A stretch of DNA of 64,000 nucleotides. Origin: Candidatus Enterovibrio altilux. Lineage in GTDB: Bacteria > Pseudomonadota > Gammaproteobacteria > Enterobacterales > Vibrionaceae. The first letter of the stretch is position 1. Each line of letters opens with the position of its first letter. Positions 42,784-52,841 of the stretch are shown here, piece after piece. The DNA is taken from the NCBI RefSeq assembly GCF_002381345.1, contig NZ_CP020660.1, forward strand, positions 310,001-374,000. Direction: 5' to 3'. The position numbers and the translations under genes are program-made. Under the pieces are notes generated by a model. That model did not search any database and was not told the origin of the DNA. It saw only the letters and a program-made list of their open reading frames with translations.

Positions 42784-43727
42784 AACTTGTCTTTCTGAGT
42801 ATTAGAGTCGTCTTCAATGATGTAAATTGGCCGTCGCTTGGATTCCATATAAAGCCGTCCTATGTATTCCCCCATAATGCCAAGTCCAATTAGTTGAATG
42901 CCGCCAAAAAACAATATGATAGTAAGTAATGACGCATAACCTGGTATATCAACACCTAAAAAAAGCGTTTTCAATATGATTGATGCACCAAAAATAAAGG
43001 CGATGGCAGAGACAAAGACACCGAGATAGAGCCAAATACGCAGAGGAGTAGTACTAAAACTAGTTATTCCTTCCAGTGCAAAATTCCAGAGCCGCCATCC
43101 ATTGAAACTGCTTTTTCCTGCAGCTCTTGGTTGGCGTGTGTATTGAATAATGGATGTTTTAAAGCCGACCCAAGAAAAAATTCCCTTCATAAAGCGTTGG
43201 TTTTCAGGAAGAAGTTGAATAGCGGTAACGACACGTCGCGTAATTAGTCGAAAATCGCCTACATTATCTGGAATAATCACATCTGAGATACTGTTATGGA
43301 ATTTATAAAATAGGCTGGCGGTGATCTTTTTGGTAAGCGTATCGCTGCTTCTATTGATGCGTTTTGCTACAACAACATCATAGCCTTTTTGCCACTCACG
43401 CAGAAAGTCATGAATCAGTTCCGGTGGGTCTTGCAGGTCTACATCAATGAGGATGACGACTTCCCCTTTTGCATGGTCAAGCCCTGCAGTTAATGCTGCC
43501 TCTTTACCGAAGTTCCGAGATAAATTGATAATGCGAATGTTCTTATTGCGCACTGCAAGTTCATGAAGGAAAATAAGTGTATTATCCTTACTACCGTCAT
43601 TTACGAAAAGTAATTCATAGGTAAACGTATCCATCGATAAAATGTTAATGATCTTGTCGGTAAATACATGGAGAACTTCTTGCTCATTGTAGCAGGGACA
43701 TACAATAGAAATTATCGGTGAGATCAT
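42780..43727 (-). CDS. gtrB: Bactoprenol glucosyltransferase GtrB-like
   Basis: A 315-residue family 2 glycosyltransferase. The nucleotide-binding start ISIVCPCYNEQEVL (residues 6-19), LFVNDGSKDNT near 40, the Asp-rich metal motif VVILIDVDLQDPPELI near 90, and NQRFMKGIFSWVGFKT near 160 are typical. Two C-terminal membrane helices (IWLYLGVFVSAIAFIFGA and LLTIILFFGGIQLIGLGI) anchor it. GtrB moves a sugar from UDP-glucose to undecaprenyl phosphate on the cytosolic face. It is followed directly by gtrA. With the third gene decayed, the O-antigen modification pathway is probably broken at its last step unless another transferase takes over. Confidence 0.87.
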   Translation of the reverse strand: MISPIISIVCPCYNEQEVLHVFTDKIINILSMDTFTYELLFVNDGSKDNTLIFLHELAVRNKNIRIINLSRNFGKEAALTAGLDHAKGEVVILIDVDLQDPPELIHDFLREWQKGYDVVVAKRINRSSDTLTKKITASLFYKFHNSISDVIIPDNVGDFRLITRRVVTAIQLLPENQRFMKGIFSWVGFKTSIIQYTRQPRAAGKSSFNGWRLWNFALEGITSFSTTPLRIWLYLGVFVSAIAFIFGASIILKTLFLGVDIPGYASLLTIILFFGGIQLIGLGIMGEYIGRLYMESKRRPIYIIEDDSNTQKDKF

Positions 43728-43802
43728 GATTTACCTTCCAATATTGAAGTGGGTGCATTCATTAATACACGTTTATTGATGTACTTTTTTAGGGGATGAT
43801 CA

Positions 43803-44402
43803 GGCTTTGTTTCCTAATTCTGTCAGCTTATTAAATACTTTTATCATGGCGTAGCTTTTGTTAATTTAAACATTATAATTTTTTAAGCCCAATGTCCCTC
43901 CGAATAGCCCTTTGACTCGAAACATTGCTGTCTTTGATAAGGAACGTTTATGATAACCATACTTCATTTCCTAACGTTTTGCTGGATGATGCCTTCAGTA
44001 TTCGTCTTGAACGCATGTTAACCGTTTTGGTTCACTTGTTAATACATAAATAGTGAGGGTATGACAACGGTAATTGAGCACATTTGAAAACAGCATGAAT
44101 AAATTTTTGCAAACTTTTTAAAGGTATTGGGAATATTCGTTTGACTATGAAAGCTGTTGTAATGGTTAAGTCGTTCAAGACACAGGTCTCCCATGATGGC
44201 CCTGCTTAGTTTGATTCCATAGCTGAATGGTTTCTTCATCAACCCCAAACATTAGTGAGCCACCATTGACTCAAATTTGATTATATTACTTTTAGTTAGT
44301 TATTTTGTAGCGGAGTTTGTTCATAGATCTGAATATCTAAGTGACCTAGCTGTTTAGAATGTAAATTAATAATTTAGTTCTCTGATTTAAGAAATAACGC
44401 CG
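43803..44402 (-). mobile_element. IS5-family remnant with two deletions
   Basis: A reverse copy from GGCTTTGTTTCCTAATTC (43803), with a small deletion right after the end and a large one near 43982 (the catalytic middle is missing). It ends at the internal-type terminal repeat AAGAAATAACGCC (about 44402). The codon before the YREK motif reads TAG. Confidence 0.75.
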
Positions 44403-45000
44403 TTTTTGATAGAGAATGTTTATGGTGACCATACCTTGTTTTTCAATGCTAATGCGAATCGTATATCTTTTGGTAACTAACCGCTAAATTGCACGGATGA
44501 TTTAGTTCCCACATGGTTACTTTTTTTGGTGCTATAAGTACCATTACTCTATATTTCATTGATGCCTCGGCGGGTCTATTTGGCCAAGTTAGATAGCACT
44601 GAACTGTCAGTAATATTTGATGAACTTCACTTCGCAGGAATGATTGCATGCGCATTTATGTCTGCCGCTCAATGTGACTGATGCTAGACTAGACGTTTGA
44701 TGCTAGTACCATGCTTGTGTGCTGTTTATTTGCTTTCATCGCAGACTTTCAGTTCCGTAGAATAAACTGTTAAGTGCTGTACTTTTTCTTTAGTTTTCAT
44801 CTTGGGCGAAATGTGAACCATTTGGCTCGTTTGCTATTACATGAATCATGATAAAGATAGTGATGCACGTTTAAAAATAAAATTAATAAATTCTGTCAAA
44901 CATCTCAACAGCATGCAAAAGATTCGTTGGGCTATGAGAGCCGTCGTAATGGCTAAGCCTCTAAATACACAAGGTCTTCCACGGTTATTCTGTTTAATTT
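44403..45000 (-). mobile_element. IS5-family fragment, reverse
   Basis: It starts without a terminal repeat at TTTTTGATAGAGAATGTTTA, directly after the preceding copy's end, and continues to about 45000 in the 5' region of the transposase. It carries the TGA at the shared position (about 44440). Heavily decayed. Confidence 0.7.
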
Positions 45001-45044
45001 TATTTCATATCTTAGTAGTTCGCGTATAAATATAGAAGGTAAGT

Positions 45045-45936
45045 GAGTCACTAATATGCTGAATTAATAAAAAATTATTCAGCTATGGAATCAAACTAAG
45101 CAAGATAATAATGAAAGACTTTATGTGTTTAACTACTTAGCCACTATGATTGCTCTCATGGTTAGACGTCTATTTTCAATGTCATTGAGTGGTCTTCCAG
45201 GATTCATTAATTCCGTTTTCAAGCTTGCTCAACTATCGTTGTTATGCCCTCACTGTTCATGCATTAGCAAACAAGCCAAAACAGTTAACATCGCATTCAA
45301 GACGAATATTAAAGGAACTATCCAGTACTTAGCCATTGATTTTACGGGGCTCAAAGTCTACGGTAAAGGCGAATGAAAAGCAAAAAAGCATGGTACGGAT
45401 GAAAAACAACACGTCTAGCATAAGTTATATTTAGAGGTAAATATGAATATGCATGCAATTATTACTGCTGATTTAAGTGTATTAAATGTGATTGATAATG
45501 AAGGAATACCTAATTTTTCAAAATAAATTCGCTAAAAAATTTATGAAAAACTAAGCAATGGTACTTACGACCCCATTCGTATTAAATGAGCGAAGCCACT
45601 CATCCTATCAAGAAAGCGCACAGTTTTTTGGAAATAAGGTCGTTCGTGTAATTTAACGGTCAGTTGCCAGAAATTATACGGTTCAACTCAGAATAAGAAA
45701 ACGAAGTATAGTTACCACAAAAGTTACCGATTAAAATGGCAATGTTCGAATCAAAAAACTCCTCAGAAGAACAGTGAGCTTAAGAGATAGCAATACTCAG
45801 ATTAGCGAAACCAACACTATGATAAAAGTGTTAAAGAAGCTGGCAGAGTTAGGTATGCCTAAAATAAAAACAATTATTTAATAGTGAATCATGTTGAGAT
45901 TTGTTATTTGAATTTGAGTCAGAAAATAAAGCTGCG
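45045..45936 (+). mobile_element. IS5-family remnant, forward, 5' end missing
   Basis: It begins inside the transposase (GTCACTAATATGCTGAATTA) and runs to GTCAGAAAATAAAGC (about 45936). A continuous block at 45125-45375 still reads GLPGFINSVFKLAQLSLLCP and IQYLAIDFTGLKVYGKGE. Later parts are out of frame. The codon before YREK is TAA. Confidence 0.8.
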
Positions 45937-45978
45937 TATAATAAATAATTGAATTTCCTGATTAAGAGAATAATGCCA

Positions 45979-47112
45979 CTAGTTGACAGACCACTGTGAC
46001 AAGGAACGCTTAAAGTCTTGATAGTCGAATGCGTTTAATAATTGAATATAACCGTTAGTACGTTGGCAATATACAGAGGGCATGCGGAGGCCATTAAACC
46101 AGTTGAGTTTAACCATGGTGTATCCTGCGCTATCAAGAATATGCAAACGTTGACCAACCTCCAAGGGCTCTTCAAAATTAGCCACACAGAACTGATCTCC
46201 CGCTAAACATGAACAACTGCCAATTACATATGTGTGCTTACCATTTTCGGTCGATTCCTTGATGAATGCGGGTTCATTGTAAATCAAAGTATCTAAACGA
46301 TGTGCTTCAGTGCAACTGTCTACAATCGCAGTTTTCATGTCGTTTTCTACGATATCTACTATGGTAACAACTAGGTCAGTGGTTTGAGTAATAATCGCCT
46401 CGCCAGGTTCCAAATAAAGCTGTAAATCATAATGCATACCAAAGGCTTTTAACGCAGAAGCTAACTTCTCTATGTTATAGCCAGGCCAAGTGAAGAATAC
46501 TCCACCGCCTAAACTTACCCAATCCAACGCATCAAAATAATTGCCAAATTTATCAGAGATTACATTAAGTAAAGCAACAAAAGCATCCACATCTTTATTC
46601 TCACAGTTCATGTGGAACATCACCCCATTTAACGATGTAAACACTTCAGGATCAATTTTATCTGCATGCACACCCAAGCGAGAAAACTGACGGGCAGGAT
46701 CGGCAAGATCTTGTCCAGCATAACTGACTCCAGGATTAAGTCTAAGGCCTAATGATGCTTTGCCTGCTACCATATGACGATAAGTCTTCAATTGTGATTG
46801 GCTATTAAATATAAACTTATCGCAAATATCCGTGATATCGCGCACATCATCTTCGCTATACCCGACACTGTAAGCGTGTGTTTCGCCGCCAAAAGTTTCA
46901 TAGCCAAGTTTTACTTCGAATGGTCCACTGCTAGTTGTACCATCAAGATAAGGTTTAATGATATCAAAAACGCCCCATGTGGCAAAACATTTCAGCGCCA
47001 GAAGTAATTTAACACCTGATAGCTCTTTTAAATATTTTGCTATTTCTAAGTTGCGGAGCAATTTATGTTCATCAATCAAAAAATATGGAGTTTTCAATTG
47101 TAATGGGCTCAT
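45979..47112 (-). CDS. nspC: Carboxynorspermidine (carboxyspermidine) decarboxylase NspC
   Basis: NspC is a PLP enzyme of the alanine-racemase fold that decarboxylates carboxynorspermidine and carboxyspermidine, the last step of the vibrio polyamine route. Its 377 residues equal the Vibrio cholerae enzyme in length. The PLP lysine is in [14 protein letters not shown] (Lys41); [31 protein letters not shown] and the catalytic Cys region [12 protein letters not shown] are intact. It starts at ATG 47112 behind AAGGAAAG and lies 60 bp after the dehydrogenase gene, as in vibrios. With Dat-Ddc broken, spermidine from putrescine would be the likely product rather than norspermidine. Confidence 0.95.
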   Translation of the reverse strand: MSPLQLKTPYFLIDEHKLLRNLEIAKYLKELSGVKLLLALKCFATWGVFDIIKPYLDGTTSSGPFEVKLGYETFGGETHAYSVGYSEDDVRDITDICDKFIFNSQSQLKTYRHMVAGKASLGLRLNPGVSYAGQDLADPARQFSRLGVHADKIDPEVFTSLNGVMFHMNCENKDVDAFVALLNVISDKFGNYFDALDWVSLGGGVFFTWPGYNIEKLASALKAFGMHYDLQLYLEPGEAIITQTTDLVVTIVDIVENDMKTAIVDSCTEAHRLDTLIYNEPAFIKESTENGKHTYVIGSCSCLAGDQFCVANFEEPLEVGQRLHILDSAGYTMVKLNWFNGLRMPSVYCQRTNGYIQLLNAFDYQDFKRSLSQWSVN

Positions 47113-47172
47113 TACTTTCCTTACAAAAAACCCACAATATTTATTAAAAATATCGCAGGCCTAATCTTAAAC

Positions 47173-48417
47173 TTACTTAAGAATATTAATAATAGGAGAT
47201 TGAGGCTCTAGCTCTTTCACACTCCAATCAAGACCAATTAATGGTAACAGTTCGAGGAATGGATCAGGATCAAGTTGTTCCATATTGAACACCCCCTTGC
47301 CATTCCATACGCCTTTAAAATAAAGCAATGCAGCAGTAATCGCAGGAATACCTGTAGTGTACGCAATCGCCTGATGCTCAACATCTTTGTATGCCACTTT
47401 GTGATCGGCATTGTTATAAATAAATACGCTGCGCATTTTGTTATTTTTCTTGCCTTGCACCCACGTGCCAATACAAGTTTTACCCGTATAGTCAGGTGCT
47501 AAAGACGTTGGATCAGGCAACAAAGTTTTCAGTACTTTTAACGGTTCAACCACTGTACCATCTTGCAGCGTGATCGCATTTGGGCTCAATAAACCAATAT
47601 CACGCATACAGTTAAAGTAGTTTAAGTAAGAGTGACTAAAACCCATCCAAAATTCTATCCGTTTTGCAGGAATAAACTCCTTCATTGAACGTACTTCATC
47701 ATGGGCCATCGAGTAAACTTTATGGCTACCCACTAGCGGGAATTCAAATTCCATCATGCGAGTATGGCACGCCACTTGTTCCCATTTACCATTTTCCCAG
47801 TAGAAAGAATCACCCTGGATCTCTAGCATGTTGGTTTCTGGATCGAAGTTGGTTGCAAAGTTCTTACCGTGGTTTCCCGCATTAACATCCATGACATCAA
47901 TAGTATCAATTTCATCGAATAAGTGTTTTACCGCATATGCCGCAAACACACTTACTACGCCCGGATCGAAGCCCGCGCCAAGAATCCCTGTAATACCTGC
48001 TTCTTTGAATCTCTTTCGATAGTTCCATTGCCAGTCATAAGCTTGAGGGACTTGCTGGCCTTCAGAATAAAGATCAACCGCTGCTGACGTATCAAGGTAT
48101 GATACTTTTGCTTGATAACATGCTTCCATGATGCTCATATTAACCCGCGGGGGGCCAGCATTAATCACCAAGTTAGGTTTTACATTTTGGATTAATGTAA
48201 TAAGCGCATTGATATCATAAGCATCAACAGTTCGTGATTTAAGTTTTCGGCGAGAATCCTTTAAATTATGATGTCTTTTGATCGACGCAATTATCGCATC
48301 AGATTTACTAACCGTGCGCGATGCAATAGTGATATCACCAAGTATATCATTATTCTGTGCCGCTTTGTGCGCAATAACCCAACCAACACCGCCAGCACCA
48401 ATTTGTAAAATTGTCAT
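47173..48417 (-). CDS. Carboxynorspermidine / carboxyspermidine dehydrogenase
   Basis: A saccharopine-dehydrogenase-like enzyme that condenses aspartate semialdehyde with 1,3-diaminopropane or putrescine using NADPH, giving carboxynorspermidine or carboxyspermidine. I start it at ATG 48417 (414 residues, the vibrio length) because the Rossmann motif TILQIGAGGVGWVIAHKAAQ follows immediately and AAGGAAC precedes it; an upstream in-frame start adds only a low-complexity extension. Family stretches are LVINAGPPRVNMSIMEACYQ, GILGAGFDPGVVSVFAAYA, HDEVRSMKEFIPAKRIEFWM and TCIGTWVQGKKNNK. It lies between the broken ddc end and nspC in the canonical vibrio order. The frame is intact. Confidence 0.93.
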   Translation of the reverse strand: MTILQIGAGGVGWVIAHKAAQNNDILGDITIASRTVSKSDAIIASIKRHHNLKDSRRKLKSRTVDAYDINALITLIQNVKPNLVINAGPPRVNMSIMEACYQAKVSYLDTSAAVDLYSEGQQVPQAYDWQWNYRKRFKEAGITGILGAGFDPGVVSVFAAYAVKHLFDEIDTIDVMDVNAGNHGKNFATNFDPETNMLEIQGDSFYWENGKWEQVACHTRMMEFEFPLVGSHKVYSMAHDEVRSMKEFIPAKRIEFWMGFSHSYLNYFNCMRDIGLLSPNAITLQDGTVVEPLKVLKTLLPDPTSLAPDYTGKTCIGTWVQGKKNNKMRSVFIYNNADHKVAYKDVEHQAIAYTTGIPAITAALLYFKGVWNGKGVFNMEQLDPDPFLELLPLIGLDWSVKELEPQSPIINILK

Positions 48418-48497
48418 ATTCTTCAGTTCCTTTTCAAGCAGTTTGATGTCTTTACTAACCAGTAATCCTTTCAAGGCATCACACTTAGTTATTAACC

Positions 48498-49545
48498 CTA
48501 AAATTGCTGAACTGCATCGTTCGCAAGGTTCTCTACTTTATTCAACAAATTATCGAAATCACTTAACTGCAACCATGGATTGAGGGCGTGAACTTGAGAG
48601 TGACGTTTTCATTGACCACAGTTTCACCAGAGCATCCAACCGGATTTACTTATTGAAATAATCAAGGTTAAAGTCTTCATTTATGCACACATACCTAAGC
48701 AAAATCATTGATAAACATGGAGCTACTAATAGCTCAAACTGCAAACAGTTGTTCACCATATCAGCAATAAGTTGAGTTTAGCGTAGCAAGTGATCAACCA
48801 TTAAACCTAGCGTTTGAGGTCTTACATTCTGTAAGATAAGCCATAATTTTAGTGCATCAAAGCGGCATATTGTCACGACAGATTTATCAATCTAAAGTAA
48901 GAAGTATATCTTCTTCTTAATTGAGATAATAGGCGTTATGTTGAATATACTCAAAGTGGTTTTTATTTTTGAGCAGCACGGTACTACAGCTAATTGGTTG
49001 AAAGAACATTTTGTGAAAATCTACAGTTAGTGAATTTGCACGTTCAATGCCTTCCAAACGGGCATAATGGTTACTTAATATTGGCGCACCACCATAAGCT
49101 GCACCCATAAGCCATGTTTTTTTGCCAACGTCGCGGCGTCATCTAAACTGTGAATCACACCATGATCTGTCGTGCTTACCGTACCCATTATGGCGAAAGG
49201 GATTAAACCTTCGGCTTTCAACGTAACCAAAACCGCATCGGCTGGTTCAATATCCATAGTGCCATCGCTATAGGTACCAACACTAACAATTGCATGCCAC
49301 CCAGCCTCAGTAATGACGCAAATTTTCGTATAGTGAAGTAAAAATTTTTTGAGCTTATAATACGCAGTTTATTTGTATAATTTGGTAAACTATCTTTCTG
49401 CACATCTGCGTCTGAAATGATTTTTGATTGCATGGTTACGCGCCATCAATAACCCCACACGGTTACTTTGTGTACCATCATTGGTGCAAACACCATCAGC
49501 GTTATCATCAAAGTCAAAACGTTGACATAGCCAATCCGTTAATGC
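48498..49545 (-). pseudogene. C-terminal part of fused Dat-Ddc (decarboxylase domain), broken
   Basis: Minus-strand frames from 49545 downwards read DWLCQRFDFDDNADGVC and TQSNRVGLLMA, then CVITEAGWHAIVSVGTYSDG, EPADAVLVTLKAEGLIPFAI, GTVSTTDHGVIHSLDDAA, ERANSLTVDFHKMFFQPISC (the PLP lysine is in DFHKMF), RFDALKLWLILQNV and a C-terminus NPWLQLSDFDNLLNKVENL ending at the TAG 48498. This is the part missing from the Dat-Ddc fragment at 29070-30787. Several frameshifts and stops are present. It lies 80 bp upstream of the dehydrogenase in the correct orientation, so the original operon was dat-ddc, dehydrogenase, nspC. Confidence 0.87.
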
Positions 49546-49680
49546 GCAGATTAGTGAAGCTACGTCATGATCAAAGATTTAAATACGCTGATAGCGTTAG
49601 GTACGCCTAAAATAAAAGCAATGCTTTAATAGTGAATCATGTTGAAATTTGCTCTCTAAACTAGAGTAAAAAAAACAAAA
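49546..49680 (+). mobile_element. IS5-family end fragment at inversion breakpoint
   Basis: It begins at AATGCGCAGATTAGTG, directly after Dat-Ddc codons, and runs to AAAAAAACAAAACC (about 49680), the last ~135 bp of the element. It is the exact complement of what is missing from the partial copy at 30788-31600. Confidence 0.8.
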
Positions 49681-49684
49681 CCTG

Positions 49685-49803
49685 ACTAAATCACTAAATA
49701 AACAAGATCTCCCATGATTATCCTGCATGGTTTAATTCCATAACTAAATGGCTTCTGCATCAACCCCAAATATTAGTGAACTACGGGTAATTAAAGTTTC
49801 ATT
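49685..49803 (-). mobile_element. Short IS5-family 5' fragment
   Basis: About 120 bp of the transposase 5' region in reverse (ATAAACAAGATCTCCCATGA through CCAAATATTAGTGAACTACG). A scrap without ends. 49804-49895 is AT-rich without a gene. Confidence 0.6.
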
Positions 49804-49895
49804 TGAATAAACAAATGTTTATGTATGTTTTGAAGTTCGATAATGCTAGATTATAATTTATGCAATTTAATCGTTTACTAAAATAAATACGAAAT

Positions 49896-49918
49896 AGCCC
49901 TCTCAATCAGATCGGGCT
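49896..49918 (-). terminator. Terminator of the tRNA-Arg/His/Pro transcript
   Basis: On the minus strand AGCCC and GGGCT pair around 13 bases, followed by ATTT. It lies 12 bp after the CCA of tRNA-Pro. The inner stem has mismatches, suggesting an eroded former longer hairpin. Confidence 0.6.
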
Positions 49919-49929
49919 TTCCCTAAACA

Positions 49930-50006
<77 letters not shown>

Positions 50007-50009
50007 AAG

Positions 50010-50086
50010 TGGGGTGGCTAGCGGGACTCGAACCCGCGACAACTGAAATCACAATCCAGAGCTCTACCAACTGAGCTATAACCACC
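50010..50086 (-). tRNA. tRNA-His (anticodon GTG)
   Basis: A 77-nt tRNA including the extra 5' G that pairs with C73, on the minus strand: GGTGGTTATAGCTCAGTTGG at the start. The anticodon loop in TGGATTGTGATTTCA gives GTG. CCA is encoded. It lies 3 bp from tRNA-Pro. Confidence 0.95.
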
Positions 50087-50124
50087 ACATTATCTTTTTG
50101 CCTAATGACTTCCATTTTTTGGTT

Positions 50125-50201
50125 TGGTGCACCCGACAGGATTCGAACCTACGACCTTTGGCTCCGGAGACCAACGCTCTATCCAGTTGAGCTACGGGTG
50201 C
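50125..50201 (-). tRNA. tRNA-Arg (anticodon CCG)
   Basis: A 77-nt cloverleaf on the minus strand starting GCACCCGTAGCTCAACTGG. The anticodon stem TTGGT/GCCAA encloses CTCCGGA, giving CCG. CCA is encoded. It is first in the Arg-His-Pro set; the enterobacterial cluster has a tRNA-Leu between His and Pro that is absent here. 50202-50416 upstream shows no gene. Confidence 0.95.
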
Positions 50202-50416
50202 TTTGTTCTTAATTACGGAGTCGGATACTACGTGGATCGCTTCTTGCCGTCTAGAACTTTTTAGAATTTTTACCTAAATGGTCTTTTTTTTATTCATCAA
50301 AATAAAATCCATACAAGTAATAGTGAGCATAACGGTTTGAAGCAATAATCTAAAGAACTATAATCATTTAATATTTACACGAAGTTAACTTAATTACGGT
50401 TTTGCTACATAGTTAG

Positions 50417-51048
50417 ATTTTGTCTCTTCATGCGAGTTTAGATAGTAAATCCTAGCATAATTAACTATTAGACGATCACTTGCGTTTTAGGCATACCTAG
50501 TCTTCTTAGCTTATTGAATGCTTTTATCATTATGAAAATTTCAATTTATTTTTTAAATTAGGGAACTAAAGTATTAATCTATGCTCTAAACAGCTAAATT
50601 CACTTGAATGTTCAGGCCTATGGATCAACTTATCTACAAAACAACCAACTAAAAGCAATATAATCAAGATTTAATCAATCGTGGCTCACTAATACTCTAG
50701 ATTAATACAAAAGCCATTTAGCTATGGAATCAAACTAAGCAGGGTAATAATGGGAAACGATGAGTCTGACACAAGTTGCCAGAAATTATACGGTTCCAAT
50801 CAACATTGAAAAGCGGAGTATGATTACCATAAATATTCCCTACCAAAGACGGCAATATTTTAAATCAAAAAACTATTCGAAGGAACATTGAGCCTAAGAG
50901 ATTACAATGCCCAGATTAGCGAAACATACACCATGATAAAAACGTTAAACAAACTGATAAGGCTAGATATCTCTAACATGAAAGCGCTCATCTAACAGTT
51001 CATAATATTAAAGTTTTCTCTCTAAGCTCGAATTAGGAAACACAGCCT
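50417..51048 (+). mobile_element. IS5-family composite remnant with large internal deletion
   Basis: The left side is a shortened inverted tail (TCATGCGAGTTTAGATAG) joined near 50540 to the forward element start (AAATTAGGGAACTAAAGT). The middle of the transposase is deleted (jump near 50757), and the 3' part runs to ATTAGGAAACACAGCC (about 51048). TGA at the shared position near 50810. Confidence 0.72.
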
Positions 51049-51149
51049 AACTAGCACACATTACCATTTATAACCAATGCTTACACCCGTTCCAAATAAA
51101 TGTATCATTTATAGTGATTATTTAGTGTTATACAGTATGATTACATATA

Positions 51150-51190
51150 TACCATTATATGGTATTAGTATCCTTTTTGTTCTTTTACTC
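51150..51190 (+). promoter_or_regulatory. Possible relic of the pyrBI attenuator/leader
   Basis: TACCAT and ATGGTA pair around a 3-base loop (51150-51164) and are followed by a T-rich tract (TCCTTTTTGTTCTTTTACTC, 51171-51190) about 30 bp before pyrB. Enteric pyrBI operons use a UTP-sensed transcription attenuator here. This hairpin is weak and AT-rich, so function is doubtful. An open frame from 51077 runs through it into pyrB, without a ribosome site. Confidence 0.3.
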
Positions 51191-51217
51191 ACAATAAATC
51201 ATAAAAAGAAAACAAAC

Positions 51218-52150
51218 ATGACGACCTCGCTGTATCATAAACACATTATCTCAATTTTGGAGTTATCCCGAGAAGAATTGGAACTAATCGTTGAAACGGC
51301 AGGTAAACTAAAAAGACAATCCCATCCTACGTTATTAAAAAATAAAGTAGTCGCATGTTGTTTTTTTGAAGCCTCCACCCGCACACGTCTATCATTCGAA
51401 ACAGCCGTACAACGCCTTGGTGGCACTGTAATTGGTTTTCCTGATGGTGATAATACTTCTTTAGGTAAAAAAGGCGAGACACTTTCTGACACTATACAGG
51501 TCATCTCTGCATATGTAGATGCTTTCGTCATGCGCCATCCTAAAGAAGGCGCTGCACGCTTGGCATCTGAATTTTCTAATGGTATACCCGTAATTAATGG
51601 TGGTGATGGTACAAACCAGCATCCATCACAAACCCTTCTTGATCTCTTTAGTATTCATGAAACACAAGGACGCTTGGATAACCTAGACATCGCAATGGTA
51701 GGTGACCTTAAATACAGTCGAGTCGTGCACTCACTAACTCAAGCACTATCAAAATTCACCAATAATTATCTCTATTTTATTACACCTGAAGAGCTGGCAA
51801 TGCCTAACTACATTTTAGAAGAACTGGATGAAACTGGCATTAAATACAGCTTGCATACCACGATTGAAGAAGTGGTTCCAGACCTCGATATTCTCTACAT
51901 GACTCGTGTACAAAAAGAGCGCTTCGATGATGAGTCTGAATATGCACACATTAAAGCTTCCTGCATACTCGACACACCAGCACTAGAACATGCACGCAAA
52001 AATTTCAAAGTTCTTCACCCCCTGCCACGCATCAATGAAATCACCATTGCGATCGATAAAACACCGTATGCCTACTATTTTCAGCAGGCAAAAAACGGAA
52101 TCTATGCTCGCCAAGCATTATTGATACTAGTAATTAATGAAGGGCTTTAG
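51218..52150 (+). CDS. pyrB: Aspartate carbamoyltransferase catalytic subunit PyrB
   Basis: PyrB joins carbamoyl phosphate to aspartate, the committed step of pyrimidine synthesis. I start it at ATG 51218 (310 residues; Escherichia coli has 311); the frame is open for 47 codons further upstream but those codons look like leader sequence. Carbamoyl-phosphate binding motif [13 protein letters not shown] (residues about 50-62), the 80s loop with Lys ([13 protein letters not shown]), [12 protein letters not shown] near 134 and MTRVQKERF near 228 are all present. The ribosome site is poor (AAAAAGAAAAC). pyrI follows 16 bp later, so the two subunits are made together. Confidence 0.95.
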   Translation: MTTSLYHKHIISILELSREELELIVETAGKLKRQSHPTLLKNKVVACCFFEASTRTRLSFETAVQRLGGTVIGFPDGDNTSLGKKGETLSDTIQVISAYVDAFVMRHPKEGAARLASEFSNGIPVINGGDGTNQHPSQTLLDLFSIHETQGRLDNLDIAMVGDLKYSRVVHSLTQALSKFTNNYLYFITPEELAMPNYILEELDETGIKYSLHTTIEEVVPDLDILYMTRVQKERFDDESEYAHIKASCILDTPALEHARKNFKVLHPLPRINEITIAIDKTPYAYYFQQAKNGIYARQALLILVINEGL

Positions 52151-52166
52151 GACAGGAGTGAATATT

Positions 52167-52634
52167 ATGAGTAAAGGTTATAAACTACAAGTTGAAGCTA
52201 TTAAAAATGGCACTGTCATTGACCATATTCCAGCGCATATTGCCTTTAAAGTCATGAAGCGGTTCAAACTGTACAAAACTAATGAACGTGTTATAATTGG
52301 TCTAAATTTGCCTTCTTCTGCGCTGGGTGCAAAAGACTTGATCAAAATTGAAAATTTTTTCATTAGTACAGAGCAGACAAAGCAGCTAGCTATATATGCA
52401 CCACAAGCAACAGTAAACCAAATTAAGAACTATACTGTTATTGCCAAATTGCCGTTAGCGCTACCAGACACAATTATAGACGTGTTCAACTGTCCAAATA
52501 CAAACTGTATTACCCATGATGAAAGAGCTGTAACTAGTAGTTTCATCATCGTAAACAAAACAAATGATCTGCATCTAAAATGTAAATACTGTGAAAAAAT
52601 ATTTTCACGTGTAACCATGACCGGCAGTAACTAA
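52167..52634 (+). CDS. pyrI: Aspartate carbamoyltransferase regulatory subunit PyrI
   Basis: PyrI binds CTP and ATP and gives the holoenzyme its allosteric control. I choose ATG 52167 (155 residues) because AGGAG lies 9 bases before it; an earlier in-frame start overlaps pyrB. The allosteric domain ([39 protein letters not shown]) and the zinc domain with four cysteines (CPNTNC near residue 109 and CKYC near 138) are complete, so it should pair with PyrB as a regulated dodecamer. Confidence 0.95.
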   Translation: MSKGYKLQVEAIKNGTVIDHIPAHIAFKVMKRFKLYKTNERVIIGLNLPSSALGAKDLIKIENFFISTEQTKQLAIYAPQATVNQIKNYTVIAKLPLALPDTIIDVFNCPNTNCITHDERAVTSSFIIVNKTNDLHLKCKYCEKIFSRVTMTGSN

Positions 52635-52821
52635 AATATTATATTTATATATACAAAAAATAATGTTTATAATAGCTTTTATCTCGTTACTGCATCATAA
52701 TATTCAACCACTTATATTTCTAAAAATGTGTACTTTGCTTAAAAAGCATGACACAGACTAGATGTTAACTCGATTTCCACCCAAATGCATAAATTCAGGA
52801 AAAACATAATTAAAATAAATC

Positions 52822-52841
52822 AGGCTAAATAGCCTTTATTT
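52822..52841 (+). terminator. Candidate pyrBI terminator
   Basis: AGGCT and AGCCT pair around AAAT and are followed by TTATTT, about 190 bp after pyrI. A second, longer hairpin (53001-53028: GCACCTTA with TAAGGGTGC, one bulge) lies just before the end of convergent plsC. The remaining sequence between pyrI and plsC carries no gene I recognise. Confidence 0.5.

Noticed and set aside
51077-51217. A 47-residue N-terminal extension of PyrB
   Set aside because: The first residues expected for the family start at 51218 and there is no ribosome site before 51077; the extension is leader sequence.
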